Source: Micromussa lordhowensis (Eukaryota > Cnidaria > Anthozoa > Scleractinia > Lobophylliidae). From it: 64,000 bases of DNA. Of this stretch, positions 36,784 through 50,007 are shown piece after piece. The stretch covers positions 1 through 64,000 of the forward strand of contig CAXHUQ010000685.1 of assembly GCA_964020085.1 (NCBI GenBank), written 5' to 3'. The notes under the pieces were generated by a model. It saw only the letters and a program-made list of their open reading frames with translations. It was not told where the DNA came from and did no database searches. The first letter of the stretch is position 1, and each line of letters starts with the position of its first letter. Made by a program: the position numbers and the translations under genes.

Positions 36784-38017
36784 TTCTTGTGAAGAAATGT
36801 CTAACTAAGGTGATATGTTTTGTTTAGAGACGGCTGAGACATTTGATAGATTCCAGCAATGCACCAAGGAAATGTTTTCCGTTACGTTTAAATCATCTCC
36901 TTAAAACCGGTTTGACCTGATCCCAACGAGCTATGTCCGCCATTTTGAATCATCAAATCTAACCGGTCTCGAACCCAGTCTGACCGGTTTGACAGTGCAC
37001 CCTCATTGGTTCTCAGACAAGTCTTTGTTCTTTCTCTATATAAGCGCGATATCACCCGGATGGTTGGGCGGTACGTTCACTCCACTACAACACACACATC
37101 TCTCTTAAAAACTCATGCAATATTCAATAATAAAACTCTTAAAACAATACATGTTTAACAGTATTCTCTCTCTCAATTTCCTTCACATGTACCTACATGG
37201 CCTGCATCTGAATGTGAATGCAGGTTCATAATGGGGAGAAAGCGTGCAAGACTTTCATGCCAAATGGACAGCGACATCTTTGAGTCCTCAGCTTCTTCCG
37301 CTATAGTTTTCCCCTTCTTCTGGCCTCTTCTATAAAATGTTCTCCACAATTAAACTAGCAACACCACATTCTATCGCGCGCGCAAGATCGCAACGTTTAT
37401 TATGACACAGTCACTTTAGTCTTCAGAACAAATTCAGGTTTTCCGTTGTGGCTGGAGTTTCGGCTGTCAACACAAAAAATGTTTTTCGTCACTTGCTGGT
37501 TAGCGTTTAGTGCTGTCAGCAATGTCATTGGACACTTTACTAAGAATCGCTGCGATGAAAGGTCAGGGTAAATAACAAAGATAATACTTTTCTAATGTCG
37601 AATGAGGGGAAAAAAAAAACTATTTGAACTCCGCAAACTGCTTCTCCAATGGCTGCGGCTTGTTGTAAAAGTTCCACGACTTTAGTTTTTTGTTAGTATT
37701 ATCGCAAGAAGAAGCAACTTTCAAGATTTATTTTATTAATATTCTAAACTGCGTTTACAAAATATAATGAGACCAGCCGTTATGAGAAGAAAGATCAGTT
37801 TGCCTTATCGGTGGACAGTGTAAACAAAAGGGTCGCGTGGCGAGTTGGCGCGGAACATTTGTTGCTGGTTTTCAGTGCCACGCCATTCAAAATATAAATC
37901 AAAACTGTTCAGTAGATGAAGTCCAGAATCTGAGAAAAGAAAGAAGGTAACTATGGCAAAGACTCTCGCCAAGATCCAGGTCACAGCAATTTTTCTTCTG
38001 CAAGATATGCGGAGAAG

Positions 38018-38055
<38 letters not shown>

Positions 38056-38254
38056 CGCCCATCCGGATGGGCACCAACATGGCGGCCGGAAACCAACAGA
38101 AACATCTTTCACTGAGGTTTGCTACAAAACGAGAAATTTATCTCTCGAGGAAATCAAAAACGATTAAAATAATGCGAGCCAGAGTAATTGCGAATTAAAG
38201 CTCAAATGATTTCGATTAGGACAGTGTAACAATAGGTAGTTGTTCTAACTTATG
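36784..38254 (+). repeat. Array unit 26 (zone IV, splice-signal-poor type)
   Basis: Has AAATCTAACC with TTTAGAG, ATTAAAC, ACACAAAAAATG, GGTCAGGG, TGGCTG, AAACGAG and AATAATGCG. AGGAAATCAAAA is private. Palindrome base G. Confidence 0.97.
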
Positions 38255-39489
38255 TTCTTGTGAAGAAATGTCTAACTAAGGTGATATGTTTTGTTTAAAG
38301 ACGGCTGAGACATTTGACAGATTCCAGCAATGCACCAAGGAAATGTTTTCCGTTACGTTTAAATCATCTCCTTAAAACCGGTTTGACCTGATCCCAACGA
38401 GCTATGTCCGCCATTTTGAATCATCAAATCTAACCGGTCTCGAACCCAGTCTGACCGGTTTGACAGTGCACCCTCATTGGTTCTCAGACAAGTCTTTGTT
38501 CTTTCTCTATATAAGCGCGATATCACCCGGATGGTTGGGCGGTACGTTCACTCCACTACAACACACACATCTCTCTTAAAAACTCATGCAATATTCAATA
38601 ATAAAACTCTTAAAACAATACATGTTTAACAGTATTCTCTCTCTCAATTTCCTTCACATGTACCTACATGGCCTGCATCTGAATGTGAATGCAGGTTCAT
38701 AATGGGGAGAAAGCGTGCAAGACTTTCATGCCAAATGGACAGCGAGATCTTTGAGTCCTCAGCTTCTTCCGCTATAGTTTTCCCCTTCTTCTGGCCTCTT
38801 CTATAAAATGTTCTCCGCAATCAAACTAGCAACACCACATTCTATCGCGCGCGCAAGATCGCAACGTTTATTATGACACACTCACTTTAGTCTTCAGAAC
38901 AAATTCAGGTTTTCCGTTGTGGCTGGAGTTTCGGCTGTCAACACAGAAAATGTTTTTCGTCACTTGCTGGTTAGCGTTCAGTGCTGTCAGCAATGTCATT
39001 GGACACTTTACTAAGAATCGCTGCGATGAAAGGTAAGGGTAAATAACAAAGATAATACTTTTCTAATGTCGAATGAGGGGGAAAAAAAAAACTATTTGAA
39101 CTCCGCAAACTGCTTCTCCAATGGCAGCGGCTTGTTGTAAAAGTTCCACGACTTTAGTTTTTTGTTAGTATTATCGCAAGAAGAAGCAACTTTCAAGATT
39201 TATTTTATTAATATTCTAAATTGCGTTTACAAAATATAATGAGACCAGCCGTTATGAGAAGAAAGATCAGTTTGCCTTATCGGTGGACAGTGTAAACAAA
39301 AGGGTCGCGTGGCGAGTTGGCGCGGAACATTTGTTGCTGGTTTTCAGTGCCACGCCATTCAAAATATAAATCAAAACTGTTCAGTAGATGAAGTCCAGAA
39401 TCTGAGAAAAGAAAGAAGGTAACTATGGCAAAGACTCTCGCCAAGATCCAGGTCACAGCAATTTTTCTTCTGCAAGATATGCGGAGAAG

Positions 39490-39527
<38 letters not shown>

Positions 39528-39726
39528 CGCCCATCCGGATGGACACCAACATGGCGGCCGGAAACCAACAGAAACATCTTTCACTGAGGTTTGCTACAAA
39601 AGGAGAAATTTATCTCTCGAGGAACTCAAAAACGATTAAAATAATACGAGCCAGAGTAATTGCGAATTAAAGCTCAAATGATTTCGATTAGGACAGTGTA
39701 ACAATAGGTAGTTGTTCTAACTTATG
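38255..39726 (+). repeat. Array unit 27 (zone IV)
   Basis: Has GACAGATT, AAATCTAACC, GCGAGATC, ACACACTCAC, GGTAAGGG and TGGCAG. TCTCCGCAATC is private. Palindrome base A. Confidence 0.97.
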
Positions 39727-40961
39727 TTCTTGTGAAGAAATGTCTAACTAAGGTGATATGTTTTGTTTAAAGACGGCTGAGACATTTGATAGATTCCAGC
39801 AATGCACCAAGGAAATGTTTTCCGTTACGTTTAAATCATCTCCTTAAAACCGGTTTGACCTGATCCCAACGAGCTATGTCCGCCATTTTGAATCATCAAA
39901 TCTAACCGGTCTCGAACCCAGTCTGACCGGTTTGACAGTGCACCCTCATTGGTTCTCAGACAAGTCTTTGTTCTTTCTCTATATAAGCGCGATATCACCC
40001 GGATGGTTGGGCGGTACGTTCACTCCACTACAACACACACATCTCTCTTAAAAACTCATGCAATATTCAATAATAAAACTCTTAAAACAATACATGTTTA
40101 ACAGTATTCTCTCTCTCAATTTCCTTCACATGTACCTACATGGCCTGCATCTGAATGTGAATGCAGGTTCATAATGGGGAGAAAGCGTGCAAGACTTTCA
40201 TGCCAAATGGACAGCGACATCTTTGAGTCCTCAGCTTCTTCCGCTATAGTTTTCCCCTTCTTCTGGCCTCTTCTATAAAATGTTCTCCACAATCAAACTA
40301 GCAACACCACATTCTATCGCGCGCGCAAGATCGCAACGTTTATTATGACACACTCACTTTAGTCTTCAGAACAAATTCAGGTTTTCCGTTGTGGCTGGAG
40401 TTTCGGCTGTCAACACAGAAAATGTTTTTCGTCACTTGCTGGTTAGCGTTCAGTGCTGTCAGCAATGTCATTGGACACTTTACTAAGAATCGCTGCGATG
40501 AAAGGTAAGGGTAAATAACAAAGATAATACTTTTCTAATGTCGAATGAGGGGGAAAAAAAAAACTATTTGAACTCCGCAAACTGCTTCTCCAATGGCAGC
40601 GGCTTGTTGTAAAAGTTCCACGACTTTAGTTTTTTGTTAGTATTATCGCAAGAAGAAGCAACTTTCAAGATTTATTTTATTAATATTCTAAATTGCGTTT
40701 ACAAAATATAATGAGACCAGCCGTTATGAGAAGAAAGATCAGTTTGCCTTATCGGTGGACAGTGTAAACAAAAGGGTCGCGTGGCGAGTTGGCGCGGAAC
40801 ATTTGTTGCTGGTTTTCAGTGCCACGCCATTCAAAATATAAATCAAAACTGTTCAGTAGATGAAGTCCAGAATCTGAGAAAAGAAAGAAGGTAACTATGG
40901 CAAAGACTCTCGCCAAGATCCAGGTCACAGCAATTTTTCTTCTGCAAGATATGCGGAGAAG

Positions 40962-40999
<38 letters not shown>

Positions 41000-41198
41000 C
41001 GCCCATCCGGATGGACACCAACATGGCGGCCGGAAACCAACAGAAACATCTTTCACTGAGGTTTGCTACAAAAGGAGAAATTTATCTCTCGAGGAACTCA
41101 AAAATGATTAAAATAATGCGAGCCAGAGTAATTGCGAATTAAAGCTCAAATGATTTCGATTAGGACAGTGTAACAATAGGTAGTTGTTCTAACTTATG
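39727..41198 (+). repeat. Array unit 28 (zone IV)
   Basis: Has AAATCTAACC, GCGACATC, ACACACTCAC and TGGCAG. AAAAATGATT is private, and AATAATGCG is present. Palindrome base A. Confidence 0.97.
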
Positions 41199-42432
41199 TT
41201 CTTGTGAAGAAATGTCTAACTAAGGTGATATGTTTTGTTTAAAGACGGCTGAGACATTTGACAGATTCCAGCAATGCACCAAGGAAATGTTTTCCGTTAC
41301 GTTTAAATCATCTCCTTAAAACCGGTTTGACCTGATCCCAACGAGCTATGTCCGCCATTTTGAATCATCAAATCTAACCGGTCTCGAACCCAGTCTGACC
41401 GGTTTGACAGTGCACCCTCATTGGTTCTCAGACAAGTCTTTGTTCTTTCTCTATATAAGCGCGATATCACCCGGATGGTTGGGCGGTACGTTCACTCCAC
41501 TACAACACACACATCTCTCTTAAAAACTCATGCAATATTCAATAATAAAACTCTTAAAACAATACATGTTTAACAGTATTCTCTCTCTCAATTTCCTTCA
41601 CATGTACCTACATGGCCTGCATCTGAATGTGAATGCAGGTTCATAATGGGGAGAAAGCGTGCAAGACTTTCATGCCAAATGGACAGCGACATCTTTGAGT
41701 CCTCAGCTTCTTCCGCTATAGTTTTCCCCTTCTTCTGGCCTCTTCTATAAAATGTTCTCCACAATCAAACTAGCAACACCACATTCTATCGCGCGCGCAA
41801 GATCGCAACGTTTATTATGACACACTCACTTTAGTCTTCAGAACAAATTCAGGTTTTCCGTTGTGGCTGGAGTTTCGGCTGTCAACACAGAAAATGTTTT
41901 TCGTCACTTGCTGGTTAGCGTTCAGTGCTGTCAGCAATGTCATTGGACACTTTACTAAGAATCGCTGCGATGAAAGGTAAGGGTAAATAACAAAGATAAT
42001 ACTTTTCTAATGTCGAATGAGGGGAAAAAAAAAACTATTTGAACTCCGCAAACTGCTTCTCCAATGGCTTCGGCTTGTTGTAAAAGTTCCACGACTTTAG
42101 TTTTTTGTTAGTATTATCGCAAGAAGAAGCAACTTTCAAGATTTATTTTATTAATATTCTAAACTGCGTTTACAAAATATAATGAGACCAGCCGTTATGA
42201 GAAGAAAGATCAGTTTGCCTTATCGGTGGACAGTGTAAACAAAAGGGTCGCGTGGCGAGTTGGCGCGGAACATTTGTTGCTGGTTTTCAGTGCCACGCCA
42301 TTCAAAATATAAATCAAAACTGTTCAGTAGATGAAGTCCAGAATCTGAGAAAAGAAAGAAGGTAACTATGGCAAAGACTCTCGCCAAGATCCAGGTCACA
42401 GCAATTTTTCTTCTGCAAGATATGCGGAGAAG

Positions 42433-42470
<38 letters not shown>

Positions 42471-42669
42471 CGCCCATCCGGATGGGCACCAACATGGCGG
42501 CCGGAAACCAACAGAAACATCTTTCACTGAGGTTTGCTACAAAAGGAGAAATTTATCTCTCGAGGAACTCAAAAACGATTAAAATAATACGAGCCAGAGT
42601 AATTGCGAATTAAAGCTCAAATGATTTCGATTAGGACAGTGTAACAATAGGTAGTTGTTCTAACTTATG
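41199..42669 (+). repeat. Array unit 29 (zone IV)
   Basis: Has GACAGATT, AAATCTAACC and ACACACTCAC. First unit with TGGCTTCGG (no AG at the acceptor position), a change shared with unit 30. AAACTGCG; palindrome base G. Confidence 0.97.
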
Positions 42670-43903
42670 TTCTTGTGAAGAAATGTCTAACTAAGGTGAT
42701 ATGTTTTGTTTAAAGACGGCTGAGACATTTGATAGATTCCAGCAATGCACCAAGGAAATGTTTTCCGTTACGTTTAAATCATCTCCTTAAAACCGGTTTG
42801 ACCTGATCGCAACGAGCTAAGTCCGCCATTTTGAATCATCAAATCCAACCGGTCTCGAACCCAGTCTGACCGGTTTGACAGTGCACCCTCATTGGTTCTC
42901 AGACAAGTCTTTGTTCTTTCTCTATATAAGCGCGATATCACCCGGATGGTTGGGCGGTACGTTCACTCCACTACAACACACACATCTCTCTTAAAAACTC
43001 ATGCAATATTCAATAATAAAACTCTTAAAACAATACTAGTTTAACAGTATTCTCTCTCTCAATTTCCTTCACATGTACCTACATGGCCAGCATCTGAATG
43101 TGAATGCAGGTTCATAATGGGGAGAAAGCGTGCAACACTTTCATGCCAAATGGATAGCGAGATCTTTGAGTCCTCAGCTTCTTCCGCTATAGTTTTGCCC
43201 TTCTTCTGGCCTCTTCTATAAAATGTTCTCCACAATCAAACTAGCAACACCACATTCTATCGCGCGCGCAAGATCGCAACGTTTATTATGACACAGTCAC
43301 TTTAGTCTTCAGAACAAATTCAGGTTTTCCGTTGTGGCTGGAGTTTCGGCTGTCAACACAGAAAATGTTTTTCGTCACTTGCTGGTTAGCGTTTAGTGCT
43401 GTCAGCAATGTCATTGGACACTTTACTAAGAATCGCTGCGATGAAAGGTAAGGGTAAATAACAAAGATAATACTTTTCTAATGTCGAATGAGGGGAAAAA
43501 AAAAACTATTTGAACTCCGCAAACTGCTTCTCCAATGGCTTCGGCTTTTTGTAAAAGTTCCACGACTTTAGTTTTTTGTTAGTATTATCGCAAGAAGAAG
43601 CAACTTTCAAGATTTATTTTATTAATATTCTAAACTGCGTTTACAAAATATAATGAGACCAGCCGTTATGAGAAGAAAGATCAGTTTGCCTTATCGGTGG
43701 ACAGTGTAAACAAAAGGGTCGCGTGGCGAGTTGGCGCGGAACATTTGTTGCTGGTTTTCAGTGCCACGCCATTCAAAATATAAATCAAAACTGTTCAGTA
43801 GATGAAGTCCAGAATCTGAGAAAAGAAAGAAGGTAACTATGGCAAAGACCCTCGCCAAGATCCAGGTCACAGCAATTTTTCTTCTGCAAGATATGCGGAG
43901 AAG

Positions 43904-43941
<38 letters not shown>

Positions 43942-44140
43942 CGCCCATCCGGATGGGCACCAACATGGCGGCCGGAAACCAACAGAAACATCTTTCACTG
44001 AGGTTTGCTACAAAAGGAGAAATTTATCTCTCGAGGAACTCAAAAACGATTAAAATAATGCGAGCCAGAGTAATTGCGAATTAAAGCTCAAATGATTTCG
44101 ATTAGGACAGTGTAACAATAGGTAGTTGTTCTAACTTATG
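42670..44140 (+). repeat. Array unit 30 (zone V, type A)
   Basis: First unit with GATCGCAACGAGCTAAG, TACTAGTTT, GCCAGCATC, GATAGCGAG, TTTTGCCC and GACCCTC. Private variants are GCAACACTTT and GGCTTTTTG. TGGCTTCGG as in unit 29. Confidence 0.97.
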
Positions 44141-45375
44141 TTCTTGTGAAGAAATGTCTAACTAAGGTGATATCTTTTGTTTAAAGACGGCTGAGACATT
44201 TGATAGATTCCAGCAATGCACCAAGGAAATGTTTTCCGTTACGTTTAAATCATCTCCTTAAAACCGGTTTGACCTGATCGCAACGAGCTAAGTCCGCCAT
44301 TTTGAATCATCAAATCCAACCGGTCTCGAACCCAGTCTGACCGGTTTGACAGTGCACCCTCATTGGTTCTCAGACAAGTCTTTGTTCTTTCTCTATATAA
44401 GCGCGATATCACCCGGATGGTTGGGCGGTACGTTCACTCCACTACAACACACACATCTCTCTTAAAAACTCATGCAATATTCAATAATAAAACTCTTAAA
44501 ACAATACTAGTTTAACAGTATTCTCTCTCTCAATTTCCTTCACATGTACCTACATGGCCTGCATCTGAATGTGAATGCAGGTTCATAATGGGGAGAAAGC
44601 GTGCAAGACTTTCATGCCAAATGGATAGCGAGATCTTTGAGTCCACAGCTTCTTCCGCTATAGTTTTCCCCTTCTTCTGGCCTCTTCTATAAAATGTTCT
44701 CCACAATCAAACTAGCAACACCACATTCTATCGCGCGCGCAAGATCGCAACGTTTATTATGACACACTTACTTTAGTCTTCAGAACAAATTCAGGTTTTC
44801 CGTTGTGGCTGGAGTTTCGGCTGTCAACACAGAAAATGTTTTTCGTCACTTGCTGGTTAGCGTTTAGTGCTGTCAGCAATGTCATTGGACACTTTACTAA
44901 GAATCGCTGCGATGAAAGGTAAGGGTAAATAACAAAGATAATACTTTTCTAATGTCGAATGAGGGGGAAAAAAAAAACTATTTGAACTCCGCAAACTGCT
45001 TCTCCAATGGCAGCGGCTTGTTGTAAAAGTTCCACGACTTTAGTTTTTTGTTAGTATTATCGCAAGAAGAAGCAACTTTCAAGATTTATTTTATTAATAT
45101 TCTAAATTGCGTTTACAAAATATAATGAGACCAGCCGTTATGAGAAGAAAGATCAGTTTGCCTTATCGGTGGACAGTGTAAACAAAAGGGTCGCGTGGCG
45201 AGTTGGCGCGGAACATTTGTTGCTGGTTTTCAGTGCCACGCCATTCAAAATATAAATCAAAACTGTTCAGTAGATGAAGTCCAGAATCTGAGAAAAGAAA
45301 GAAGGTAACTATGGCAAAGACTCTCGCCAAGATCCAGGTCACAGCAATTTTTCTTCTGCAAGATATGCGGAGAAG

Positions 45376-45413
<38 letters not shown>

Positions 45414-45612
45414 CGCCCATCCGGATGGACACCAACATGGCGGCCGGAAACCAACAGAAACATCTTTCACTGAGGTTTGCTACAAAAGGAGAAATTTATC
45501 TCTCGAGGAACTCAAAAACGATTAAAATAATGCGAGCCAGAGTAATTGCGAATTAAAGCTCAAATGATTTCGATTAGGACAGTGTAACAATAGGTAGTTG
45601 TTCTAACTTATG
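44141..45612 (+). repeat. Array unit 31 (zone V, type B front; zone IV back)
   Basis: First unit with GATATCTTTTG. The front has TACTAG, GCCTGC and GTCCACAGC. ACACACTTAC is private. The back reverts to TGGCAG, AAATTGCG, ACTCTCGCC and base A, indicating a junction inside the unit. Confidence 0.97.
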
Positions 45613-46847
45613 TTCTTGTGAAGAAATGTCTAACTAAGGTGATATCTTTTGTTTAAAGACGGCTGAGACATTTGACAGATTTCAGCAATGCACCAAGGAA
45701 ATGTTTTCCGTTACGTTTAAATCATCTCCTTAAAACCGGTTTGACCTGATCCCAACGAGCTATGTCCGCCATTTTGAATCATCAAATCTAACCGGTCTCG
45801 AACCCAGTCTGACCGGTTTGACAGTGCACCCTCATTGGTTCTCAGACAAGTCTTTGTTCTTTCTCTATATAAGCGCGATATCACCCGGATGGTTGGGCGG
45901 TACGTTCACTCCACTACAACACACACATCTCTCTTAAAAACTCATGCAATATTCAATAATAAAACTCTTAAAACAATACATGTTTAACAGTATTCTCTCT
46001 CTCAATTTCCTTCACATGTACCTACATGGCCTGCATCTGAATGTGAATGCAGGTTCATAATGGGGAGAAAGCGTGCAAGACTTTCATGCCAAATGGACAG
46101 CGAGATCTTTGAGTCCTCAGCTTCTTCCGCTATAGTTTTCCCCTTCTTCTGGCCTCTTCTATAAAATGTTCTCCACAATCAAACTAGCAACACCACATTC
46201 TATCGCGCGCGCAAGATCGCAACGTTTATTATGACACACTCACTTTAGTCTTCAGAGCAAATTCAGGTTTTCCGTTGTGGCTGGAGTTTCGGCTGTCAAC
46301 ACAGAAAATGTTTTTCGTCACTTGCTGGTTAGCGTTCAGTGCTGTCAGCAATGTCATTGGACACTTTACTAAGAATCGCTGCGATGAAAGGTAAGGGTAA
46401 ATAACAAAGATAATACTTTTCTAATGTCGAATGAGGGGGAAAAAAAAAACTATTTGAACTCCGCAAACTGCTTCTCCAATGGCAGCGGCTTGTTGTAAAA
46501 GTTCCACGACTTTAGTTTTTTGTTAGTATTATCGCAAGAAGAAGCAACTTTCAAGATTTATTTTATTAATATTCTAAATTGCGTTTACAAAATATAATGA
46601 GACCAGCCGTTATGAGAAGAAAGATCAGTTTGCCTTATCGGTGGACAGTGTAAACAAAAGGGTCGCGTGGCGAGTTGGCGCGGAACATTTGTTGCTGGTT
46701 TTCAGTGCCACGCCATTCAAAATATAAATCAAAACTGTTCAGTAGATGAAGTCCAGAATCTGAGAAAAGAAAGAAGGTAACTATGGCAAAGACTCTCGCC
46801 AAGATCCAGGTCACAGCAATTTTTCTTCTGCAAGATATGCGGAGAAG

Positions 46848-46885
<38 letters not shown>

Positions 46886-47084
46886 CGCCCATCCGGATGG
46901 ACACCAACATGGCGGCCGGAAACCAACAGAAACATCTTTCACTGAGGTTTGCTACAAAAGGAGAAATTTATCTCTCGAGGAACTCAAAAACGATTAAAAT
47001 AATACGAGCCAGAGTAATTGCGAATTAAAGCTCAAATGATTTCGATTAGGACAGTGTAACAATAGGTAGTTGTTCTAACTTATG
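45613..47084 (+). repeat. Array unit 32 (zone IV)
   Basis: Has GATATCTTTTG and GACAGATTTCAG, but zone IV CCCAACGAGCTATG, AAATCTAACC and CATGTTT. ACACACTCAC. CAGAGCAAA is private. TGGCAG; base A. Confidence 0.97.
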
Positions 47085-47899
47085 TTCTTGTGAAGAAATG
47101 TCTAACTAAGGTGATATCTTTTGTTTAAAGACGGCTGAGACATTTGATAGATTCCAGCAATGCACCAAGGAAATGTTTTCCGTTACGTTTAAATCATCTC
47201 CTTAAAACCGGTTTGACCTGATCCCAACGAGCTATGTCCGCCATTTTGAATCATCAAATCTAACCGGTCTCGAACCCAGTCTGACCGGTTTGACAGTGCA
47301 CCCTCATTGGTTCTCAGACAAGTCTTTGTTCTTTCTCTATATAAGCGCGATATCACCCGGATGGTTGGGCGGTACGTTCACTCCACTACAACACACACAT
47401 CTCTCTTAAAAACTCATGCAATATTCAATAATAAAACTCTTAAAACAATACATGTTTAACAGTATTCTCTCTCTCAATTTCCTTCACATGTACCTACATG
47501 GCCTGCATCTGAATGTGAATGCAGGTTCATAATGGGGAGAAAGCGTGCAAGACTTTCATGCCAAATGGACACCGACATCTTTGAGGCCTCAGCTTCTTCC
47601 GCTATAGTTTTCCCCTTCTTCTGGCCTCTTCTATAAAATGTTCTCCACAATTAAACTAGCAACACCACATTCTATCGCGCGCGCAAGATCGCAACGTTTA
47701 TTATGACACAGTCACTTTAGTCTTCAGAACAAATTCAGGTTTTCCGTTGTGGCTGGAGTTTCGGCTGTCAACACAGAAAATGTTTTTCGTCACTTGCTGG
47801 TTAGCGTTCAGTGCTGTCAGCAATGTCATTGGACACTTTACTAAGAATCGTTGCGATGAAAGGTAAGGGTAAATAACAAAGATAATACTTTTCTAATGT

Positions 47900-48088
47900 C
47901 GAATGAGGCATCCTCGGAGACCCAGGGGCAGTTAATGGGGGCGCGAGGAAAATAAATCGGCGCGACGAAAGGTTTCACGAAAGTTTTTCACACCTCCTTG
48001 TAAACTTTCGTGAAACCTTTCGTCGCGCCGATTTATTTTCCTCGCGCCCCCATTAACTGCCCCTGGGTCTCCGAGGATGCGAATGAGG
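47900..48088. repeat. Target-site duplication pair (CGAATGAGG) flanking the foldback element
   Basis: The copies at 47900-47908 and 48080-48088 are identical, and the un-inserted units hold a single copy. Element plus duplication accounts exactly for the 180-bp excess of this unit over 1472 bp. Confidence 0.9.
47909..48079. mobile_element. Foldback MITE-like element with perfect 78-bp terminal inverted repeats
   Basis: The left arm (47909-47986) and right arm (48002-48079) are exact reverse complements over 78 bp, separated by a 15-bp loop (47987-48001). The ends read CATCCTCGG...CCGAGGATG. A 9-bp direct repeat CGAATGAGG flanks it (47900-47908 and 48080-48088). The empty site is seen in every other unit as TCGAATGAGGGG. 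If the ends are instead GCATCC...GGATGC, the duplication is 7 bp; the sequence cannot tell these apart. It has no coding capacity. Long perfect arms with a ~9-bp duplication suggest a Mutator-like non-autonomous element, but a P-like or other family is possible. The end sequence resembles an abundant element I associate with coral genomes. Perfect arms imply recent insertion. Confidence 0.93.
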
Positions 48089-48499
48089 GGGAAACAAAAA
48101 AATATTTGAACTCCGCAAACTGCTTCTCCAATGGCAGCGGCTTGTTGTAAAAGTTCCACGACTTTAGTTTTTTGTTAGTATAATCGCAAGAAGAAGCAAC
48201 TTTCAAGATTTATTTTATTAATATTCTAAATTGCGTTTACAAAATATGATGAGACCAGCCGTTATGAGAAGAAAGATCAGTTTGCCTTATCGGTGGACAG
48301 TGTAAACAAAAGGGTCGCGTGGCGAGTTGGCGCGGAACATTTGTTGCTGGTTTTCAGTGCCACGCCATTCAAAATATAAATCAAAACTGTTCAGTAGATG
48401 AAGTCCAGAATCTGAGAAAAGAAAGAAGGTAACTATGGCAAAGACCCTCGCCAAGATCCAGGTCACAGCAATTTTTCTTCTGCAAGATATGCGGAGAAG

Positions 48500-48537
<38 letters not shown>

Positions 48538-48735
48538 CGCCCATCCGGATGGGCACCAACATGGCGGCCGGAAACCAACAGAAACATCTTTCACTGAGGA
48601 TTGCTACAGAGGAAAAATTTATCTCTCGAGGAACTCAAAAACGATTAAAATAATACGAGCCAGAGTAATTGCGAATTAAAGCTCAAATGATTTCGATTAG
48701 GACAGTGTAACAATAGGTAGTTGTTCTAACTTATG

Positions 48736-49969
48736 TTCTTGTGAAGAAATGTCTAACTAAGGTAATATGTTTTGTTTAGAGACGGCTGAGACATTTGATA
48801 GATTCCAGCAATGCACCAAGGAAATGTTTTCCGTTACGTTTAAATCATCTCCTTAAAACCGGTTTGACCTGATCCCAACGAGCTATGTCCGCCATTTTGA
48901 ATCATCAAATCCAACCGGTCTCGAACCCAGTCTGACCGGTTTGACAGTGCACCCTCATTGCTTCTCAGACAAGTCTTTGTTCTTTTTCTATATAAGCGCG
49001 ATATCACCCGGATGGTTGGGCGGTACGTTCACTCCACTACAACACACACATCTCTCTTAAAAGCTCATGCAATATTCAATAATAAAACTCTTAAAACAAT
49101 ACATGTTTAACAGTATTCTCTCTCTCAATTTCCTTCACATGTACCTACATGGCCTGCATCTGAATGTGAATGCAGGTTCATAATGGGGAGAAAGCGTGCA
49201 AGACTTTCATGCCAAATGGACAGCGACATCTTTGAGTCCTCAGCTTCTTCCGCTATAGTTTTCCCCTTCTTCTGGCCTCTTCTATAAAATGTTCTCCACA
49301 ATCAAACTAGCAACACCACATTCTATCGCGCGCGCAAGATCGCAACGTTTATTATGACACAGTCACTTTAGTCTTCAGAACAAATTCAGGTTTTCCGTTG
49401 TGGCTGGAGTTTCGGCTGTCAACACAAAAAATGTTTTTCGTCACTTGCTGGTTAGCGTTCAGTGCTGTCAGCAATGTCATTGGACACTTTACTAAGAATC
49501 GCTGCGATGAAAGGTCAGGGTAAATAACAAAGATAATACTTTTCTAATGTCGAATGAGGGGAAAAAAAAAACTATTTGAACTCCGCAAACTGCTTCTCCA
49601 ATGGCTGCGGCTTGTTGTAAAAGTTCCACGACTTTAGTTTTTTGTTAGTATTATCGCAAGAAGAAGCAACTTTCAAGATTTATTTTATTAATATTCTAAA
49701 CTGCGTTTACAAAATATAATGAGACCAGCCGTTATGAGAAGAAAGATCAGTTTGCCTTATCGGTGGACAGTGTAAACAAAAGGGTCGCGTGGCGAGTTGG
49801 CGCGGAACATTTGTTGCTGGTTTTCAGTGCCACGCCATTCAAAATATAAATCAAAACTGTTCAGTAGATGAAGTCCAGAATCTGAGAAAAGAAAGAAGGT
49901 AACTATGGCAAAGACCCTCGCCAAGATCCAGGTCACAGCAATTTTTCTTCTGCAAGATATGCGGAGAAG

Positions 49970-50007
<38 letters not shown>

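Larger units (their letters stand above)
47085..48735 (+). repeat. Array unit 33 (mosaic, carries a 171-bp foldback insertion)
   Basis: 1651 bp. The front is zone IV-like (AAATCTAACC). The middle has the zone II AAACAAAAAAATATTT tract, and the end has zone V GACCCTC and base G. Private changes are GACACCGAC, GAGGCCTC, AATCGTTGC, AGTATAATCG, AAATATGATG and AGGATTGCTACAGAGG. The last includes a 1-bp loss that shifts the 81-codon frame. This is the most diverged unit in the window. Confidence 0.97.

Noticed and set aside
47932..48159. 75-codon minus-strand frame over the foldback element
   Set aside because: Created by reading through the inverted repeat arms of the inserted MITE; it occurs once and has no coding signal.
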